Below, one piece after another: positions 40,131 to 48,980 of a stretch of 64,000 nt of DNA. Both the position numbers and the translations under genes were made by a program. How positions within the stretch are numbered: the stretch's first letter is position 1; each line of letters starts with the position of its first letter. The notes below the pieces were generated by a model. The model was not told where the DNA came from and made no database searches. It saw only the letters and a program-made list of their open reading frames with translations. This DNA is from Occultella aeris (lineage in GTDB: Bacteria; Actinomycetota; Actinomycetes; Actinomycetales; Beutenbergiaceae), in assembly GCF_902703175.1 (NCBI RefSeq), contig NZ_CACRYJ010000060.1, forward strand, positions 19,046 through 83,045, written 5' to 3'.

Positions 40131-40165
40131 GGACCTATGGGACCATGCACATATAGGACTATGCA
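40131..40165 (-). promoter_or_regulatory. AT-rich promoter/operator region of the padR-like gene
   Basis: A rare AT-rich island in this GC-rich region containing CTATGGGACCATG and the imperfect inverted repeat TGCACATATAGGACTATGCA. PadR regulators commonly bind such repeats over their own promoter; this is an inference from position and symmetry. Confidence 0.45.
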
Positions 40166-40169
40166 AGCA

Positions 40170-41156
40170 TCAGGGCAGCAGGAGCACCTTGCCGGTCGTC
40201 TCGCGGCCCTCGAGAGCGCGGTGCGCGTCCGCGGCGCGTGCCAGGGGGAACGTGGCGCCGACGCGCACGTCCAGGTCACCGCTCGCGAGGGCGCCGAACA
40301 CGGCGCCGGACCGGTAGGCGAGCTCCTCCGGGTCCGCGGTGTAGTGCCCGAGCGTCGGCCGGCTGACGAACAGCGAGCCCGAGCTGTTCAGCCGCTGCAG
40401 GTCGAACGGGGGCACCTGGCCGCTGGCGCCGCCGAAGAGCACGAGCATGCCTCGGCGCCGCACGCTCGCCAGGCTCGCGTCGAAGGTGGTCCTGCCCACG
40501 CCGTCGTAGGCCACGTGTACGCCGGCGCCGCCGGTGAGGTCCCGCACGATCTGGGGGAGCTCGGTCGTGACGTCGTCGAGATCGGTGTAGCGGATCACCT
40601 CGCTGGCTCCGGCGGCCCTGGACAGCGCCTCCTTCTCGGCCGTCGACACCGTGGTGATGACCCGCGCCCCCCGGGCAACGGCGAGTTGGGTGAGCAGCAG
40701 TCCGACCCCGCCCGCGCCGGCGGTGAGCAGCACGTCCTGGCCCGGCTGCACGTCGAAGACGCCGTCGACGAGCATGTGGGCCGTCATGCCCTGCAGCGGC
40801 AACGCCGCGGCCAGGTGCGGATCGACGCCGTCGGGCACCACGATCGCCGCGTCGGCGGCGAGCAGCACCTCCTCGGCGTAGGAACCGGTGAGCGAGCTCG
40901 ACCACGCGACGAGGCGGCCGGCCGAGAGGTGCGTGACGCCGTCGCCGACCGCGATCACCTCGCCGGCGCCCTCACTGCCGGGCACGAACGGGAACTGGCG
41001 CGGATACACCCCGGAGCGGACGTAGGTGTCGTAGAAGTTCACCCCGATCCCGCTGGTGCGGACCAGCACCTGTCCGGCCTGGGGCGCCGGAGCCTGGCGG
41101 TCGGTGGGCGTGAGGACGTCGGGACCGCCTGCGGCCCGGGCTTCGATCGCGAGCAT
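40170..41156 (-). CDS. Quinone oxidoreductase (zinc-less MDR family)
   Basis: A 328-residue medium-chain reductase of the QOR type: GVNFYDTYVRSGVYPRQFPF, VPGSEGAGEVIAVGDGV, ALPLQGMTAHMLVDGVFDVQ, the NADPH loop LLTAGAGGVGLLLTQLAVAR and GVHVAYDGVGRTTFDASLAS. It reduces quinones or enones with NADPH; catalytic-zinc ligands are absent as expected. TAGGTT stands six bases before ATG 41156. It lies upstream of the padR-like gene on the same strand, so it may be read by the same regulator but has its own promoter. Confidence 0.9.
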   Translation of the reverse strand: MLAIEARAAGGPDVLTPTDRQAPAPQAGQVLVRTSGIGVNFYDTYVRSGVYPRQFPFVPGSEGAGEVIAVGDGVTHLSAGRLVAWSSSLTGSYAEEVLLAADAAIVVPDGVDPHLAAALPLQGMTAHMLVDGVFDVQPGQDVLLTAGAGGVGLLLTQLAVARGARVITTVSTAEKEALSRAAGASEVIRYTDLDDVTTELPQIVRDLTGGAGVHVAYDGVGRTTFDASLASVRRRGMLVLFGGASGQVPPFDLQRLNSSGSLFVSRPTLGHYTADPEELAYRSGAVFGALASGDLDVRVGATFPLARAADAHRALEGRETTGKVLLLP

Positions 41157-41265
41157 GTGGCCAACCTACAACCGCCCACCCCGTCCGGAGGTAGGGAGAA
41201 CCCCCGGGTCCAGATGCCGGTGGGCACCAGTGATCGCGCGCCCTGTGACGACAAGGCTGGACACC

Positions 41266-42627
41266 ATGACCGCAACGTTTGATCCACCCGTCCTCGCCCC
41301 CGCCGCGAGCCCTCCGCCGACGCGGGACCTGTTCGTGGACGTCCTGCGCCTGTTCGCGATCGCCCTCGTGGTCGCACAGCACTGGCTGATGCCCGTGATC
41401 GACTACTCCGACGGCCACCTCGTCACCAGCAACGCCCTGACCGTCCCCGGTGGCTGGGTGGTGACCTGGATCAGCCAGGTGATGCCACTGATCTTCTTCG
41501 CCGGTGGGGCGGCCACCGCGATGAGCCTGCGCCGGCGCTCCACCGGCGCCGATCGGGCCTGGGTGGCAGCTCGACTGTTGCGCCTGGCGATCCCGGTCCT
41601 CGGGCTCGCGGCGCTCTGGCTGCCGCTGCCGCACCTGATGTTGGCCCTCGGGATGCCCGCCGAGCCGGTCTCGGTCGGTGCCCGGCTCGTGGGCGCGCTG
41701 CTGTGGTTCCTCGGCGCGTACGTCCTGATCACCCTGCTCAGCCCGGCGCTGGTGCGGCTGGCCGACGCGCTGCGTGGCCGCGAACTGATCGGCTTCGCAG
41801 CCGTCGCGATCGCGGTGGACGTGCTCCGGTTCTCCTTCGGGGCGCCGGACGTGCTCGGCTACCTGAACGTGATCGCCGTCTGGGGCGCCGTGCATCAGGT
41901 CGGCATCCACTACGGACACGGACGCCTTCGGGGCATCCGCGGGCTGCGCGCGGTCGCGCTCGGTGCCTTCGGGTTCGCCGCGGCGGCGCTGGCCGTGGGG
42001 TTCGGCCCGTACCCGCTGAGCATGGTCGGTCTGCCGGGTGACCCGATGTCCAACATGAACCCCCCGACCGCGGTGCTGCTCGCGCTCGCGGTCGGTCAGC
42101 TCGGCCTTGCGCTCGCCGTCCGCGACCAGATCGCGGCGTGGGCAGCGCGTCCGCGGGTGGCCGCCGTCGTGGGCCGGCTCTCGGGGTCTGCGATGACCGT
42201 GTACCTGTGGCACACGCCGGCACTGGTGCTGGTCGCCGGGGTCGCGGTTATCGCCCTCGGCCGCGACACCCCGGATCCGTTGAGCGCCGAGTGGTTCGAC
42301 GGCGTCACCGCCTGGGTGGCCGTGCTCGGCCTGGTCCTCGCGGTGGCCATGACGGTCTTCTCACGCCTGGAGCGGGTGCGGCTGCCCCGCCTGGTCGCCA
42401 CGGACGTGGGTGCCGGGCGGCTGCTCACGGCCGGGCTGCTCGTCGGTGCGGGTGTGCTGGCGCTGACCATCGGTGGATTCCGCCCCGAGACCCTTTGGGA
42501 CGCCACCGGGCCCCTCGTGGCTGTCGCGTCGATCACGGCCGGGGTGCTGCTACTGCTCGCGAGTGCCGCCCGGCGCCCCGGATCGCGCTGGTCTTCGGTG
42601 GCTCGAACCGGCAAGGTGGCGTCATGA
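41266..42627 (+). CDS. Acyltransferase 3 family membrane protein
   Basis: A 453-residue polytopic membrane acyltransferase (OafA/YrhL type). The signature lies at the N-terminus: RDLFVDVLRLFAIALVVAQH with the conserved R/H, then MPLIFFAGGAATAMSLRRRS. About ten to eleven membrane segments follow, including AMTVYLWHTPALVLVAGVAV, the family YLWH motif. Such proteins acylate sugars, lipids or antibiotics at the membrane. ATG 41266 starts the protein. The stop overlaps the histidine-kinase ATG (ATGA). Confidence 0.85.
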   Translation: MTATFDPPVLAPAASPPPTRDLFVDVLRLFAIALVVAQHWLMPVIDYSDGHLVTSNALTVPGGWVVTWISQVMPLIFFAGGAATAMSLRRRSTGADRAWVAARLLRLAIPVLGLAALWLPLPHLMLALGMPAEPVSVGARLVGALLWFLGAYVLITLLSPALVRLADALRGRELIGFAAVAIAVDVLRFSFGAPDVLGYLNVIAVWGAVHQVGIHYGHGRLRGIRGLRAVALGAFGFAAAALAVGFGPYPLSMVGLPGDPMSNMNPPTAVLLALAVGQLGLALAVRDQIAAWAARPRVAAVVGRLSGSAMTVYLWHTPALVLVAGVAVIALGRDTPDPLSAEWFDGVTAWVAVLGLVLAVAMTVFSRLERVRLPRLVATDVGAGRLLTAGLLVGAGVLALTIGGFRPETLWDATGPLVAVASITAGVLLLLASAARRPGSRWSSVARTGKVAS

Positions 42628-43916
42628 CCGCGCTCGAGACCCCCATCGGCCCCGGTCCGCAAGCACCCGAGCACGTCTCGCTGCTGCGCCGCGCCGCTCG
42701 GGAGAGCGGGTACCTGCTCCTCTGCCTACCGTTCGGCATCGCCGGACTCGTCGTCTTCGTGGTCGGGATCGCGCTGGGGGTGGGCCTGCTGGTCACGCTG
42801 CTCGGCCTGCCGATCCTGGCCGGGACCCTCGCCGCGGCCCAGGGGCTCGGGAACGTCGAGCGGACGCGGCTGGCCGCACTCGGCTACCCGGTACCGGCGA
42901 CCCTGCCGTTCCACACGGAGCGGAAGGGCCTGCGCCGGTTCCTGGCCAGGCTCGGCCACGGGCAGAGCTGGCTGGACCTGCTCCACGCGCTGCTGTTCTT
43001 CCCGGTCTCCCTGCTCACCTTCGTCGTCACGGTGGTCTGGTGGGTCGTCGGCGCCGGGGGCGTGCTGTACATCGTCTGGGAGCGTTACCTGCCGGACGGC
43101 GGCCGCACCGACCTCGCGGACCTGCTCGGCTACCCCGGCCAACTGGCCGACATCCTGCTGACCACGGTGCTCGGCGCCCTCCTGCTCCTGACCGCACCCT
43201 GGGTCGTGCGCGGCATGGTCGCCCTGCACAGCGGCCTCGCACGGATCACCCTCGGTGGCACGTCGTCGTCGGCCCTGCGCGCCCAGGTCGCGGAACTGAC
43301 CCGCAGCCGGGCCGCCGTGGTCGGTGCCGAGGCGGATACGCTGCGCCGGATCGAGCGGGACATCCACGACGGGCCGCAGCAGCGACTGGTCCGGATGAGC
43401 ATGGACCTGCAGTCCGCGCAGCGGCGGCTCGCCGCCGACGACCCGGACGCCGCCGAGCGGTTGATCGCCGAGGCGATAGGGCATGCCCAGGCGAGTCTCG
43501 ACGAACTCCGCACACTCTCCCGCGGCATCGCCCCGCCCGTCCTCAGCGACCGTGGCCTGCGCGCCGCGATCGGGTCCGCCGCGGGGCAGTCACTGATCCC
43601 GGTGGAGCTGGACATCGGCCTCGACCCGGGCCAGCGGCTCGCCGCCGCCCGTGAGTCGGCAGCGTACTTCGTGGTTACCGAGTCGCTCGTGAACGCTGCC
43701 AAGCACTCCGGTGCGACGGCGGTGCGAGTGACCGTGGCGCAGCTGGACGACGGCGTGCTGCGGGTCGAGATCGCGGACGACGGCATCGGCGGCGCGCATC
43801 CGGGCAAGGGGCATGGCCTGACCGGCCTGGCCGACCGGCTCGCCGGCGTGGACGGGGTGCTGGAGGTGCACAGCCCGGACGGCGCGGGCACCCGCGTGGT
43901 CGCCACGATTCCCTGA
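42624..43916 (+). CDS. NarL-type sensor histidine kinase
   Basis: A 430-residue sensor kinase: an N-terminal putative sensor domain with four membrane segments (e.g. FGIAGLVVFVVGIALGVGLL, LTFVVTVVWWVVGAGGVLYI), a HisKA_3 dimerisation domain with phospho-acceptor His in RRIERDIHDGPQQRLVRMSM, and an HATPase_c domain (N-box VTESLVNAAKHSGAT, G-boxes DDGIGGAHPGKGHGLTGLAD). It is coupled to the acyltransferase by ATGA and followed after 31 bases by its response regulator. Confidence 0.92.
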   Translation: MTALETPIGPGPQAPEHVSLLRRAARESGYLLLCLPFGIAGLVVFVVGIALGVGLLVTLLGLPILAGTLAAAQGLGNVERTRLAALGYPVPATLPFHTERKGLRRFLARLGHGQSWLDLLHALLFFPVSLLTFVVTVVWWVVGAGGVLYIVWERYLPDGGRTDLADLLGYPGQLADILLTTVLGALLLLTAPWVVRGMVALHSGLARITLGGTSSSALRAQVAELTRSRAAVVGAEADTLRRIERDIHDGPQQRLVRMSMDLQSAQRRLAADDPDAAERLIAEAIGHAQASLDELRTLSRGIAPPVLSDRGLRAAIGSAAGQSLIPVELDIGLDPGQRLAAARESAAYFVVTESLVNAAKHSGATAVRVTVAQLDDGVLRVEIADDGIGGAHPGKGHGLTGLADRLAGVDGVLEVHSPDGAGTRVVATIP

Positions 43917-43947
43917 CCGGACCCGCGCTCGGCTAGGGTCGGGGACC

Positions 43948-44604
43948 ATGCGCGTCGCCCTCGCCGAGGATTCGGTCCTGCTCCGTGAGGGCCTGATCCG
44001 GCTCCTCGAGGAGGCGGACTGCGAGGTGGTCGCCGCGGTCGGGGACGGGGACGCGCTCATCGAAGCCGTGACCGAGGCCCGGCCCGACGTGGCCGTCGTC
44101 GACGTGCGGATGCCACCCTCCTTCACCGACGAGGGCCTGCGTGCCGCACTCACCATCCGCGACCGGGTCCCGGGGACCGCCGTTCTGGTGCTGTCCCAGT
44201 ACGTCGAGGAGTCCTATGCGGGGGACCTGCTCGCCACCGGCGGTGGTGTGGGCTATCTGCTCAAGGACAGGGTCGCGGACCTCGACGAGCTCTCCGACGC
44301 CCTCGAGCGCGTGGCAGCCGGTGGGACCGTGCTCGATCCCACCGTCGTCGCGCAGTTGTTCGCCGGGCGCCGGGCGCGGCCGGTGCAGCGGCTCACCGCG
44401 CGCGAGCGCGAGGTCCTCGGCCTGATGGCGCAGGGGCGCACGAACGCGGCGATCGGTCGCGCCCTGGTGATCACCCCGAAGGCTGTTGAGAAGCACGTCT
44501 CGTCGATCTTCGACAAACTCGACCTGCCGCCGTCGGGGGACGACCACCGCCGGGTGCTGGCCGTGCTCACCTGGCTGCGCGAAGGGGACTCCCCGGCATC
44601 CTGA
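43948..44604 (+). CDS. LuxR/NarL-family response regulator
   Basis: A 218-residue two-domain regulator. Receiver: acidic pair in VALAEDSVLL, phospho-acceptor Asp in DVAVVDVRMPP and the Lys of GYLLKDRVAD. Output: LuxR-type HTH (LTAREREVLGLMAQGRTNAA with ITPKAVEKHVSSIFDKLDL). It should be phosphorylated by the kinase upstream. Target genes are unknown; the coupled acyltransferase gene suggests an envelope-related signal. Confidence 0.93.
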   Translation: MRVALAEDSVLLREGLIRLLEEADCEVVAAVGDGDALIEAVTEARPDVAVVDVRMPPSFTDEGLRAALTIRDRVPGTAVLVLSQYVEESYAGDLLATGGGVGYLLKDRVADLDELSDALERVAAGGTVLDPTVVAQLFAGRRARPVQRLTAREREVLGLMAQGRTNAAIGRALVITPKAVEKHVSSIFDKLDLPPSGDDHRRVLAVLTWLREGDSPAS

Positions 44605-44713
44605 GCCGGGGTCCGAGCCGGCCTACCCTGAGTGGTCACGGGTGGGATCCCGGGGGCGAATGGGGGGCATACCCCATGGCCGCGACCCCGCCCCGGACGG
44701 TTGGCTGGGACGC

Positions 44714-45367
44714 ATGGAATCCCTCCTCGCCGGACTCGCCGACCACTACGGTCCGCTGCTCCTCGCACTCGGCGCGCTCTTCGCGTTCGCGGAGTCGGCA
44801 CTGGGGCTGGGATTCGTGTTCCCCGGGGAGACCGTGGTGCTCGGCATCGGCGCGGCCACCACCACGGGTGACCAGGTCGCAGTCGCGATCGGGGTGGTCG
44901 CGCTCGGCGCCACGGCCGGCGATCACCTCGGCTACCTGATCGGGCACCGGGCCGGCCCGGCCCTGCGGGAGTCGCGGGTGGTGCGCCGGGTCGGCACCCG
45001 ACACTGGGACCGGGGTACGTCGATGCTGCGCCGGTACGGCGTGCTGGCGATCGTCGTGTCCCGGCTGCTCCCGGCCGTGCGCACCCTGGTGCCGCCGGCC
45101 GCCGGCGCTAGCCGGCTCGGCTACGGCAAGTTCCTGGCCGGGTCGGTCATCGGGGCGATCCTGTGGTCCGGGCTCTGGGTGGGCGTCGGCGCCGCCGCCC
45201 GGACGGCCCTTCCGCAGGCCGCGGCGGCGCTCGGCACCGCGAGCTGGCTGGTGTTCGGGGGCATCGTCGTCGCCGCGATCGTGGTGGCGGTCACCGTGCA
45301 CCTGGTCCGACGCCGGTCCCGCCCCGCCGACCGCGTCGCGGCTGACGAGGTCACCGAGTGCGCCTGA
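44714..45367 (+). CDS. DedA-family membrane protein (second copy)
   Basis: A 217-residue DedA/VTT protein: FAFAESALGLGFVFPGETVV, DHLGYLIGHRAGPALRESRV, RYGVLAIVVSRLLPAVRTLV with the conserved R..P..R, and PPAAGASRLGYGKFLAGSVI. Probably a lipid transporter. Shorter than the copy at 31931. ATG 44714 begins MESLLAGLADHYGPLLLALG. The last 17 bases overlap the convergent hydrolase gene. Confidence 0.85.
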   Translation: MESLLAGLADHYGPLLLALGALFAFAESALGLGFVFPGETVVLGIGAATTTGDQVAVAIGVVALGATAGDHLGYLIGHRAGPALRESRVVRRVGTRHWDRGTSMLRRYGVLAIVVSRLLPAVRTLVPPAAGASRLGYGKFLAGSVIGAILWSGLWVGVGAAARTALPQAAAALGTASWLVFGGIVVAAIVVAVTVHLVRRRSRPADRVAADEVTECA

Positions 45368-46169
45368 CAGCACAGCCAGGACTCAGGGTCGGGGCCGGGC
45401 CCACGCCACCGCGCGCGAGCCAGTTGAGCCAGGCATCCCGCCAGTCGGTGACCGGCGCGCCGACGTCGTCGGCCAGGCCGAGACCGTGCCGGCCGGTGGG
45501 GTAGACGTGCAACTCGAACGCAACGGCAGCATCCCGTAGCGCTGCGGCCATCAGGAGCGAGTTCTCCACCGGGACCGCTGCGTCGTCGGCCGTGTGCCAC
45601 AGGAACGCCGGGGGAGTGTCCGCATCGACCCGGCGCTCCACGCTCAGGGACGTGGCGAGGGCCTCGGTGTCCGTGTCGCCGAGCAGGTTCCGCCGGGAAC
45701 CGATGTGGGCACGGTTGACGAGTGAGATGACCGGGTAGCACAGGGTGGCCAGGTCCGGTCGGGCCAGCGACGCCGGGTCCGTACCCTCGCGGCCGGCCAG
45801 GTCGGCGCGCTCGGACTCGGTAGCGGTCGCGACCGAGGCGGCCAGGTGACCACCCGCGGAGAACCCGATCACCGCCAACGGGCCGGGGAAGGCGCCGTGC
45901 ACCGCGGCTCGCAGGTCTGCCAGGGCCAGCAGGACCTGGTCCAGCGCCTCCGGATAGATCGCCGGCGCGACGGGGTACTCCAGGTATCCCGAAGGGATGC
46001 CGTGGTCGGCGAGGAACGCCGTGATCACCGCACCCTCGTGCTCGGCCCGCCCCTCGTAACCACCGCCCGGCAGCACCAGCACGAAGCCGGAGGCACCGCC
46101 GTCGGCCAGTTCCTTGGCCCGAGGATGCAGAACGAACGGGACGCGCGGAAGGTGACCAACGGCGGACAT
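45351..46169 (-). CDS. Alpha/beta hydrolase (BD-FAE/xylan-esterase type)
   Basis: A 272-residue hydrolase: VLPGGGYEGRAEHEGAV (oxyanion loop), IPSGYLEYPVAPAIYPEALD, nucleophile Ser in VIGFSAGGHLAASVA, Asp in WHTADDAAVPVENSLLMAAA and His in YPTGRHGLGLADDVG. Family members deacetylate or de-esterify small esters or plant polysaccharides. It is cytoplasmic, with no signal peptide. ATG 46169 is supported by TACAGT seven bases upstream; a GTG lies three codons earlier. Confidence 0.87.
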   Translation of the reverse strand: MSAVGHLPRVPFVLHPRAKELADGGASGFVLVLPGGGYEGRAEHEGAVITAFLADHGIPSGYLEYPVAPAIYPEALDQVLLALADLRAAVHGAFPGPLAVIGFSAGGHLAASVATATESERADLAGREGTDPASLARPDLATLCYPVISLVNRAHIGSRRNLLGDTDTEALATSLSVERRVDADTPPAFLWHTADDAAVPVENSLLMAAALRDAAVAFELHVYPTGRHGLGLADDVGAPVTDWRDAWLNWLARGGVGPAPTLSPGCAVRRTR

Positions 46170-46229
46170 GCGCAGCACTGTAGGGCACCGCGCCGGCGGT
46201 GGGCCCGGCCGTCTCGCGCGAGCGGGACG

Positions 46230-46874
46230 TCAGGGTGCGGGGTAGGCCGCCGGCTCCTTCGCGAACGCCCGCGAGATGCGTTCGCGGCGCTCGAGGACCT
46301 CGTCGCGCATGTCATCCATGTCTCGCAGCACCCGCTTGCGGACCCGCTTGCTGAGCAGGTCGATGTAGAGCTGACCGTGCAGGTGCCCGACCTCGTGCTG
46401 GAAGCACCGGGCGAGGTAGTCCCAGCCCTCGAGCTCGACCGGCTCACCGTGCTGGTCGACGCCTCGGACGCGCACGTGCACGGGACGGAACAGGTCCGCG
46501 CCGGGCCCGGGCACGCTCAGGCAGCCCTCCTCGCCCTCCTCGGTGTCCCCGTCCAGCACCGTCAGGACCGGGTTCGCGACGTGCCCGACGTGCCGCACCT
46601 CGTCGGAGTCGGTGAGGTCGTAGACGAACAGGCGGAGGTCCTCGCCCACCTGGTTCGCCGCCAGGCCGACACCCTCGGCCACGAGCATGGTGGCGAACAT
46701 GTCATCGATCAGGCCGGCCAGCTCCGGCGAACCGAAGTTCTCGACGTCGCGGCACGGGTGATGCAGGACGTCCTCGCCGACCTCGGTGATCCGCAGCGCC
46801 CGGCCACGGGCGGCCTCGGGTGGGACCTCGGGGTAGTTCTCAACGGGGACGCCCTGGAGGTAGGTGGTGCTCAT
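46230..46874 (-). CDS. def: Peptide deformylase
   Basis: Removes the formyl group from nascent proteins with a bound metal. 214 residues, rather long because of an N-terminal extension (TTYLQGVPVENYPEVPPEAA). Motif 1 is GVGLAANQVG, motif 2 is EEGCLSVPG with the metal-binding Cys, motif 3 is CFQHEVGHLHG: HExxH is intact, although the usual QHEVDH Asp is replaced by Gly. ATG 46874 has AACAAT seven bases upstream; ATG 46883 is the alternative. Confidence 0.92.
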   Translation of the reverse strand: MSTTYLQGVPVENYPEVPPEAARGRALRITEVGEDVLHHPCRDVENFGSPELAGLIDDMFATMLVAEGVGLAANQVGEDLRLFVYDLTDSDEVRHVGHVANPVLTVLDGDTEEGEEGCLSVPGPGADLFRPVHVRVRGVDQHGEPVELEGWDYLARCFQHEVGHLHGQLYIDLLSKRVRKRVLRDMDDMRDEVLERRERISRAFAKEPAAYPAP

Positions 46875-46922
46875 GGCCCCCATTGTTCCGCAACCGCGGC
46901 AGTGCCCGTGCGGGCTCGTTGG

Positions 46923-47375
46923 CTACCCGAAGGCTTCGGCGAGGGCCGCGAGGCGATCGACGGAAGCCTGCAGATTCGCCGCCGTCGTGCTTCGGGCCCG
47001 GTCGAACCTCCGCTCGTCGGTGAGGTCGGTCCAGTCGTAGGTGTGCCTGACGAGCGTGGTGCGCTCGTCGGACGGTTCGAGTTCCCAGCGCCACAGGTGA
47101 CCGGGAGGCGCTTCCCCCGGCGGCGCGGGATTCCATGCGATGCGGCGCCCCTCCTCGAACTCGACGACGTGGTTCTCGCGGACGGCGCCCTTCGTGAGCT
47201 CCATCGTGAACACGTCGCCGACCGAGCGCACCCGCTGGCCGGGCGGCGCGTGCCCGAGGTTGTCGTTGCCGTCCCACTCCGGCTGCCGGGCCGGATCGGC
47301 GATCAGTTCGAAGATGTCGGCCGCGGGGGCCGCCACCACCTTCGACGCGGTCACGATGCGCTCGTCGTCGCTCAT
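46923..47375 (-). CDS. SRPBCC-family protein
   Basis: A 150-residue START/Bet v 1-like hydrophobic-cavity protein: VVAAPAADIFELIADPARQP followed by EWDGNDN, then HVVEFEEGRRIAWNPAPPGE and WRWELEPSDERTTLVRHTYD. It belongs to the polyketide-cyclase/SRPBCC group, mostly ligand-binding proteins or cyclases without assigned substrates. ATG 47375 is used because it begins MSDDERIVTASKVV; the upstream frame to 47411 lacks support. Confidence 0.82.
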   Translation of the reverse strand: MSDDERIVTASKVVAAPAADIFELIADPARQPEWDGNDNLGHAPPGQRVRSVGDVFTMELTKGAVRENHVVEFEEGRRIAWNPAPPGEAPPGHLWRWELEPSDERTTLVRHTYDWTDLTDERRFDRARSTTAANLQASVDRLAALAEAFG

Positions 47376-47432
47376 GGGTAGAGCCGACCACGGGCAAGTG
47401 CGCGGACGCAAGGATCGCCCGCGCCTCGGATC

Positions 47433-48818
47433 TCAGTCCCAGCGCACCACGGGTGCGTCGGCGCCGAAGTCGACCACGGGCGCGCCGAGGCTGCCGGCGC
47501 TGCCGAAGAGCAGTTCGCAGCGGCCCGACTGGCCGTTCTCCGTGCAGTCGAACTCGACGTCGACAGCACCGATGGACTCGCCGGTCACGATCCTCGGCTC
47601 GTCGGAGGTGACGGTCGCCTCGAGCGAGTCGAGGGTCACCTGGGCCTCGGCGGTCAGGGACCGGGCGACCGTGCCCTCGTGAACCGTGGTGCCCTGGATC
47701 GTGTCAGGCAGGTCGATACCGCAACCGGCGACAAGAGTCGTCGAGGCGACGCACGTGCTGACCGCTGCGTTGACGAGGGTGCGGAACGCCACGAGTCCCT
47801 CCTCGGTCAGGACGACCTCGGCATCGAAGTCAGCCTCGAGGGAATCCACGGAGATGGTCGCCGCCGTCGTGCCCTCAAGCCCGAACCTGGTGTCGGACAG
47901 GCTCAACTGGTAGGCGCCGAAGAACACGTCGACGATCGTGGACGTGACTGGGACGCCGTTGACCAGTCCACCCGCGGCAACGAACGGGTCGCTGACGAAG
48001 ACGGTGCCGTAGCCGCCGGAGATCTCCCACGGGGCGTCGTCGTTCTCTGTGACTGGCCCGGAGACGTTGAAGGTGACGTCGATCTGTTCGTCACCGAGGA
48101 GGTACGACACCGGGACGTCGACGACTCCGAGCGCCGTTCCCGGGTCGACCGGACTCACCTCGATCGCGGAGATCGGTGCGATCGCGTTCGATGCCGCGAG
48201 CACCTCATCCGTCATGAGTTCAGACGGAGAGGAGTCGATCGAGAGGAACGAGAGTGCCGCTGCGGCGTCCGCATCGGCCAGGGCCTGCAGGTACCCCTGG
48301 ACTGGAGCGATGGCCGCGTCCGCTCGCGCCTGCGCGGCGGCCTCGGCGGCCGCCTCGGATGCCGCGGCTTCCTCCGCAGCGCGCTGCTCCGCGCGCCGGG
48401 CGTTGGTGACCGAGAGCACGACGACGAGCGCGATGACGAGGACGACGGCGCCGATGATGCCGAAGAGCATGCCCTTGCGCATCGGCTTGCGCTTCGGCCT
48501 GGGCGGCGGGGCGGCAGCGGGCGTCCACTGTTGCTGCTGCGGCGCCTGGCGGAGGCCCTGTTGCCATGGCTGTTGGGGTGCGGGTGCGGTGCCCTGTTGC
48601 CAAGGCTGTTGGGGTGCGGGTGCGGTGCCCTGTTGCCAAGGCTGTTGGGGTGCGGGTGCACCGCCCTGCTGCCACGGCTGCCCACCGCTGCTCAATGGCC
48701 ACGGACGACTCCCGTCCTGCGGTTGTGGCTGGCCCGGCGGCGACCACGACTGCTGCGTCGGCGGCTGGCCCGGGTGCGGGTCTGGCTGGTGTCCAGGCTG
48801 CTGTGCGTCGTGCCCCAC
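47433..48818 (-). CDS. Repeat-containing, membrane-anchored protein of unknown function
   Basis: A 461-residue protein with three parts. A cytoplasmic Gln/Pro-rich region of about 115 residues with a 12-residue repeat (APAPQQPWQQGT) repeated three times; a basic stretch RPKRKPMRKG leading into one membrane helix (FGIIGAVVLVIALVVVLSV); and an Ala/Glu coiled region followed by a beta-rich extracellular domain of about 280 residues with four Cys. The topology is that of actinobacterial envelope proteins with a cytoplasmic disordered tail. No known domain is recognised. The GTG at 48818 follows GAGGAG by five bases. Confidence 0.75.
   Translation of the reverse strand: MGHDAQQPGHQPDPHPGQPPTQQSWSPPGQPQPQDGSRPWPLSSGGQPWQQGGAPAPQQPWQQGTAPAPQQPWQQGTAPAPQQPWQQGLRQAPQQQQWTPAAAPPPRPKRKPMRKGMLFGIIGAVVLVIALVVVLSVTNARRAEQRAAEEAAASEAAAEAAAQARADAAIAPVQGYLQALADADAAAALSFLSIDSSPSELMTDEVLAASNAIAPISAIEVSPVDPGTALGVVDVPVSYLLGDEQIDVTFNVSGPVTENDDAPWEISGGYGTVFVSDPFVAAGGLVNGVPVTSTIVDVFFGAYQLSLSDTRFGLEGTTAATISVDSLEADFDAEVVLTEEGLVAFRTLVNAAVSTCVASTTLVAGCGIDLPDTIQGTTVHEGTVARSLTAEAQVTLDSLEATVTSDEPRIVTGESIGAVDVEFDCTENGQSGRCELLFGSAGSLGAPVVDFGADAPVVRWD
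48556..48690. repeat. 36-bp tandem repeat coding for a 12-residue unit
   Basis: Three units of 36 bases (48556-48591, 48592-48627, 48628-48663) beginning CCCTGTTGCCA, and a diverged partial fourth. They encode the APAPQQPWQQGT repeats of the membrane-anchored protein. Units 2 and 3 are nearly identical at DNA level, indicating recent expansion or homogenisation. Confidence 0.75.
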
Positions 48819-48930
48819 GGCCACTCCTCGCCCCTGTGCAGGGCCCTCGTCGCTCGTAGGTCACGGGTGCGGGGCCGCTCGCTTTCCCGCGGATCGTACC
48901 GGCACCTCCGGGTGCGCCGCGCGCAGTCGC

Positions 48931-48980
48931 CACGCACCGCACGAGCAGGGCCCTGCACGCACCGCACGAGCGGGGCCTCA
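48931..48980. repeat. 25-bp direct repeat, two copies
   Basis: Two adjacent copies of 25 bases starting CACGCACCGCACGAGC (48931-48955, 48956-48980), differing at about three positions. The second copy overlaps the last codons and stop of the pterin-dehydratase/VOC gene. Confidence 0.6.

Noticed and set aside
48556..48690. CRISPR-like array
   Set aside because: The 36-bp units are contiguous without spacers and encode a protein repeat.
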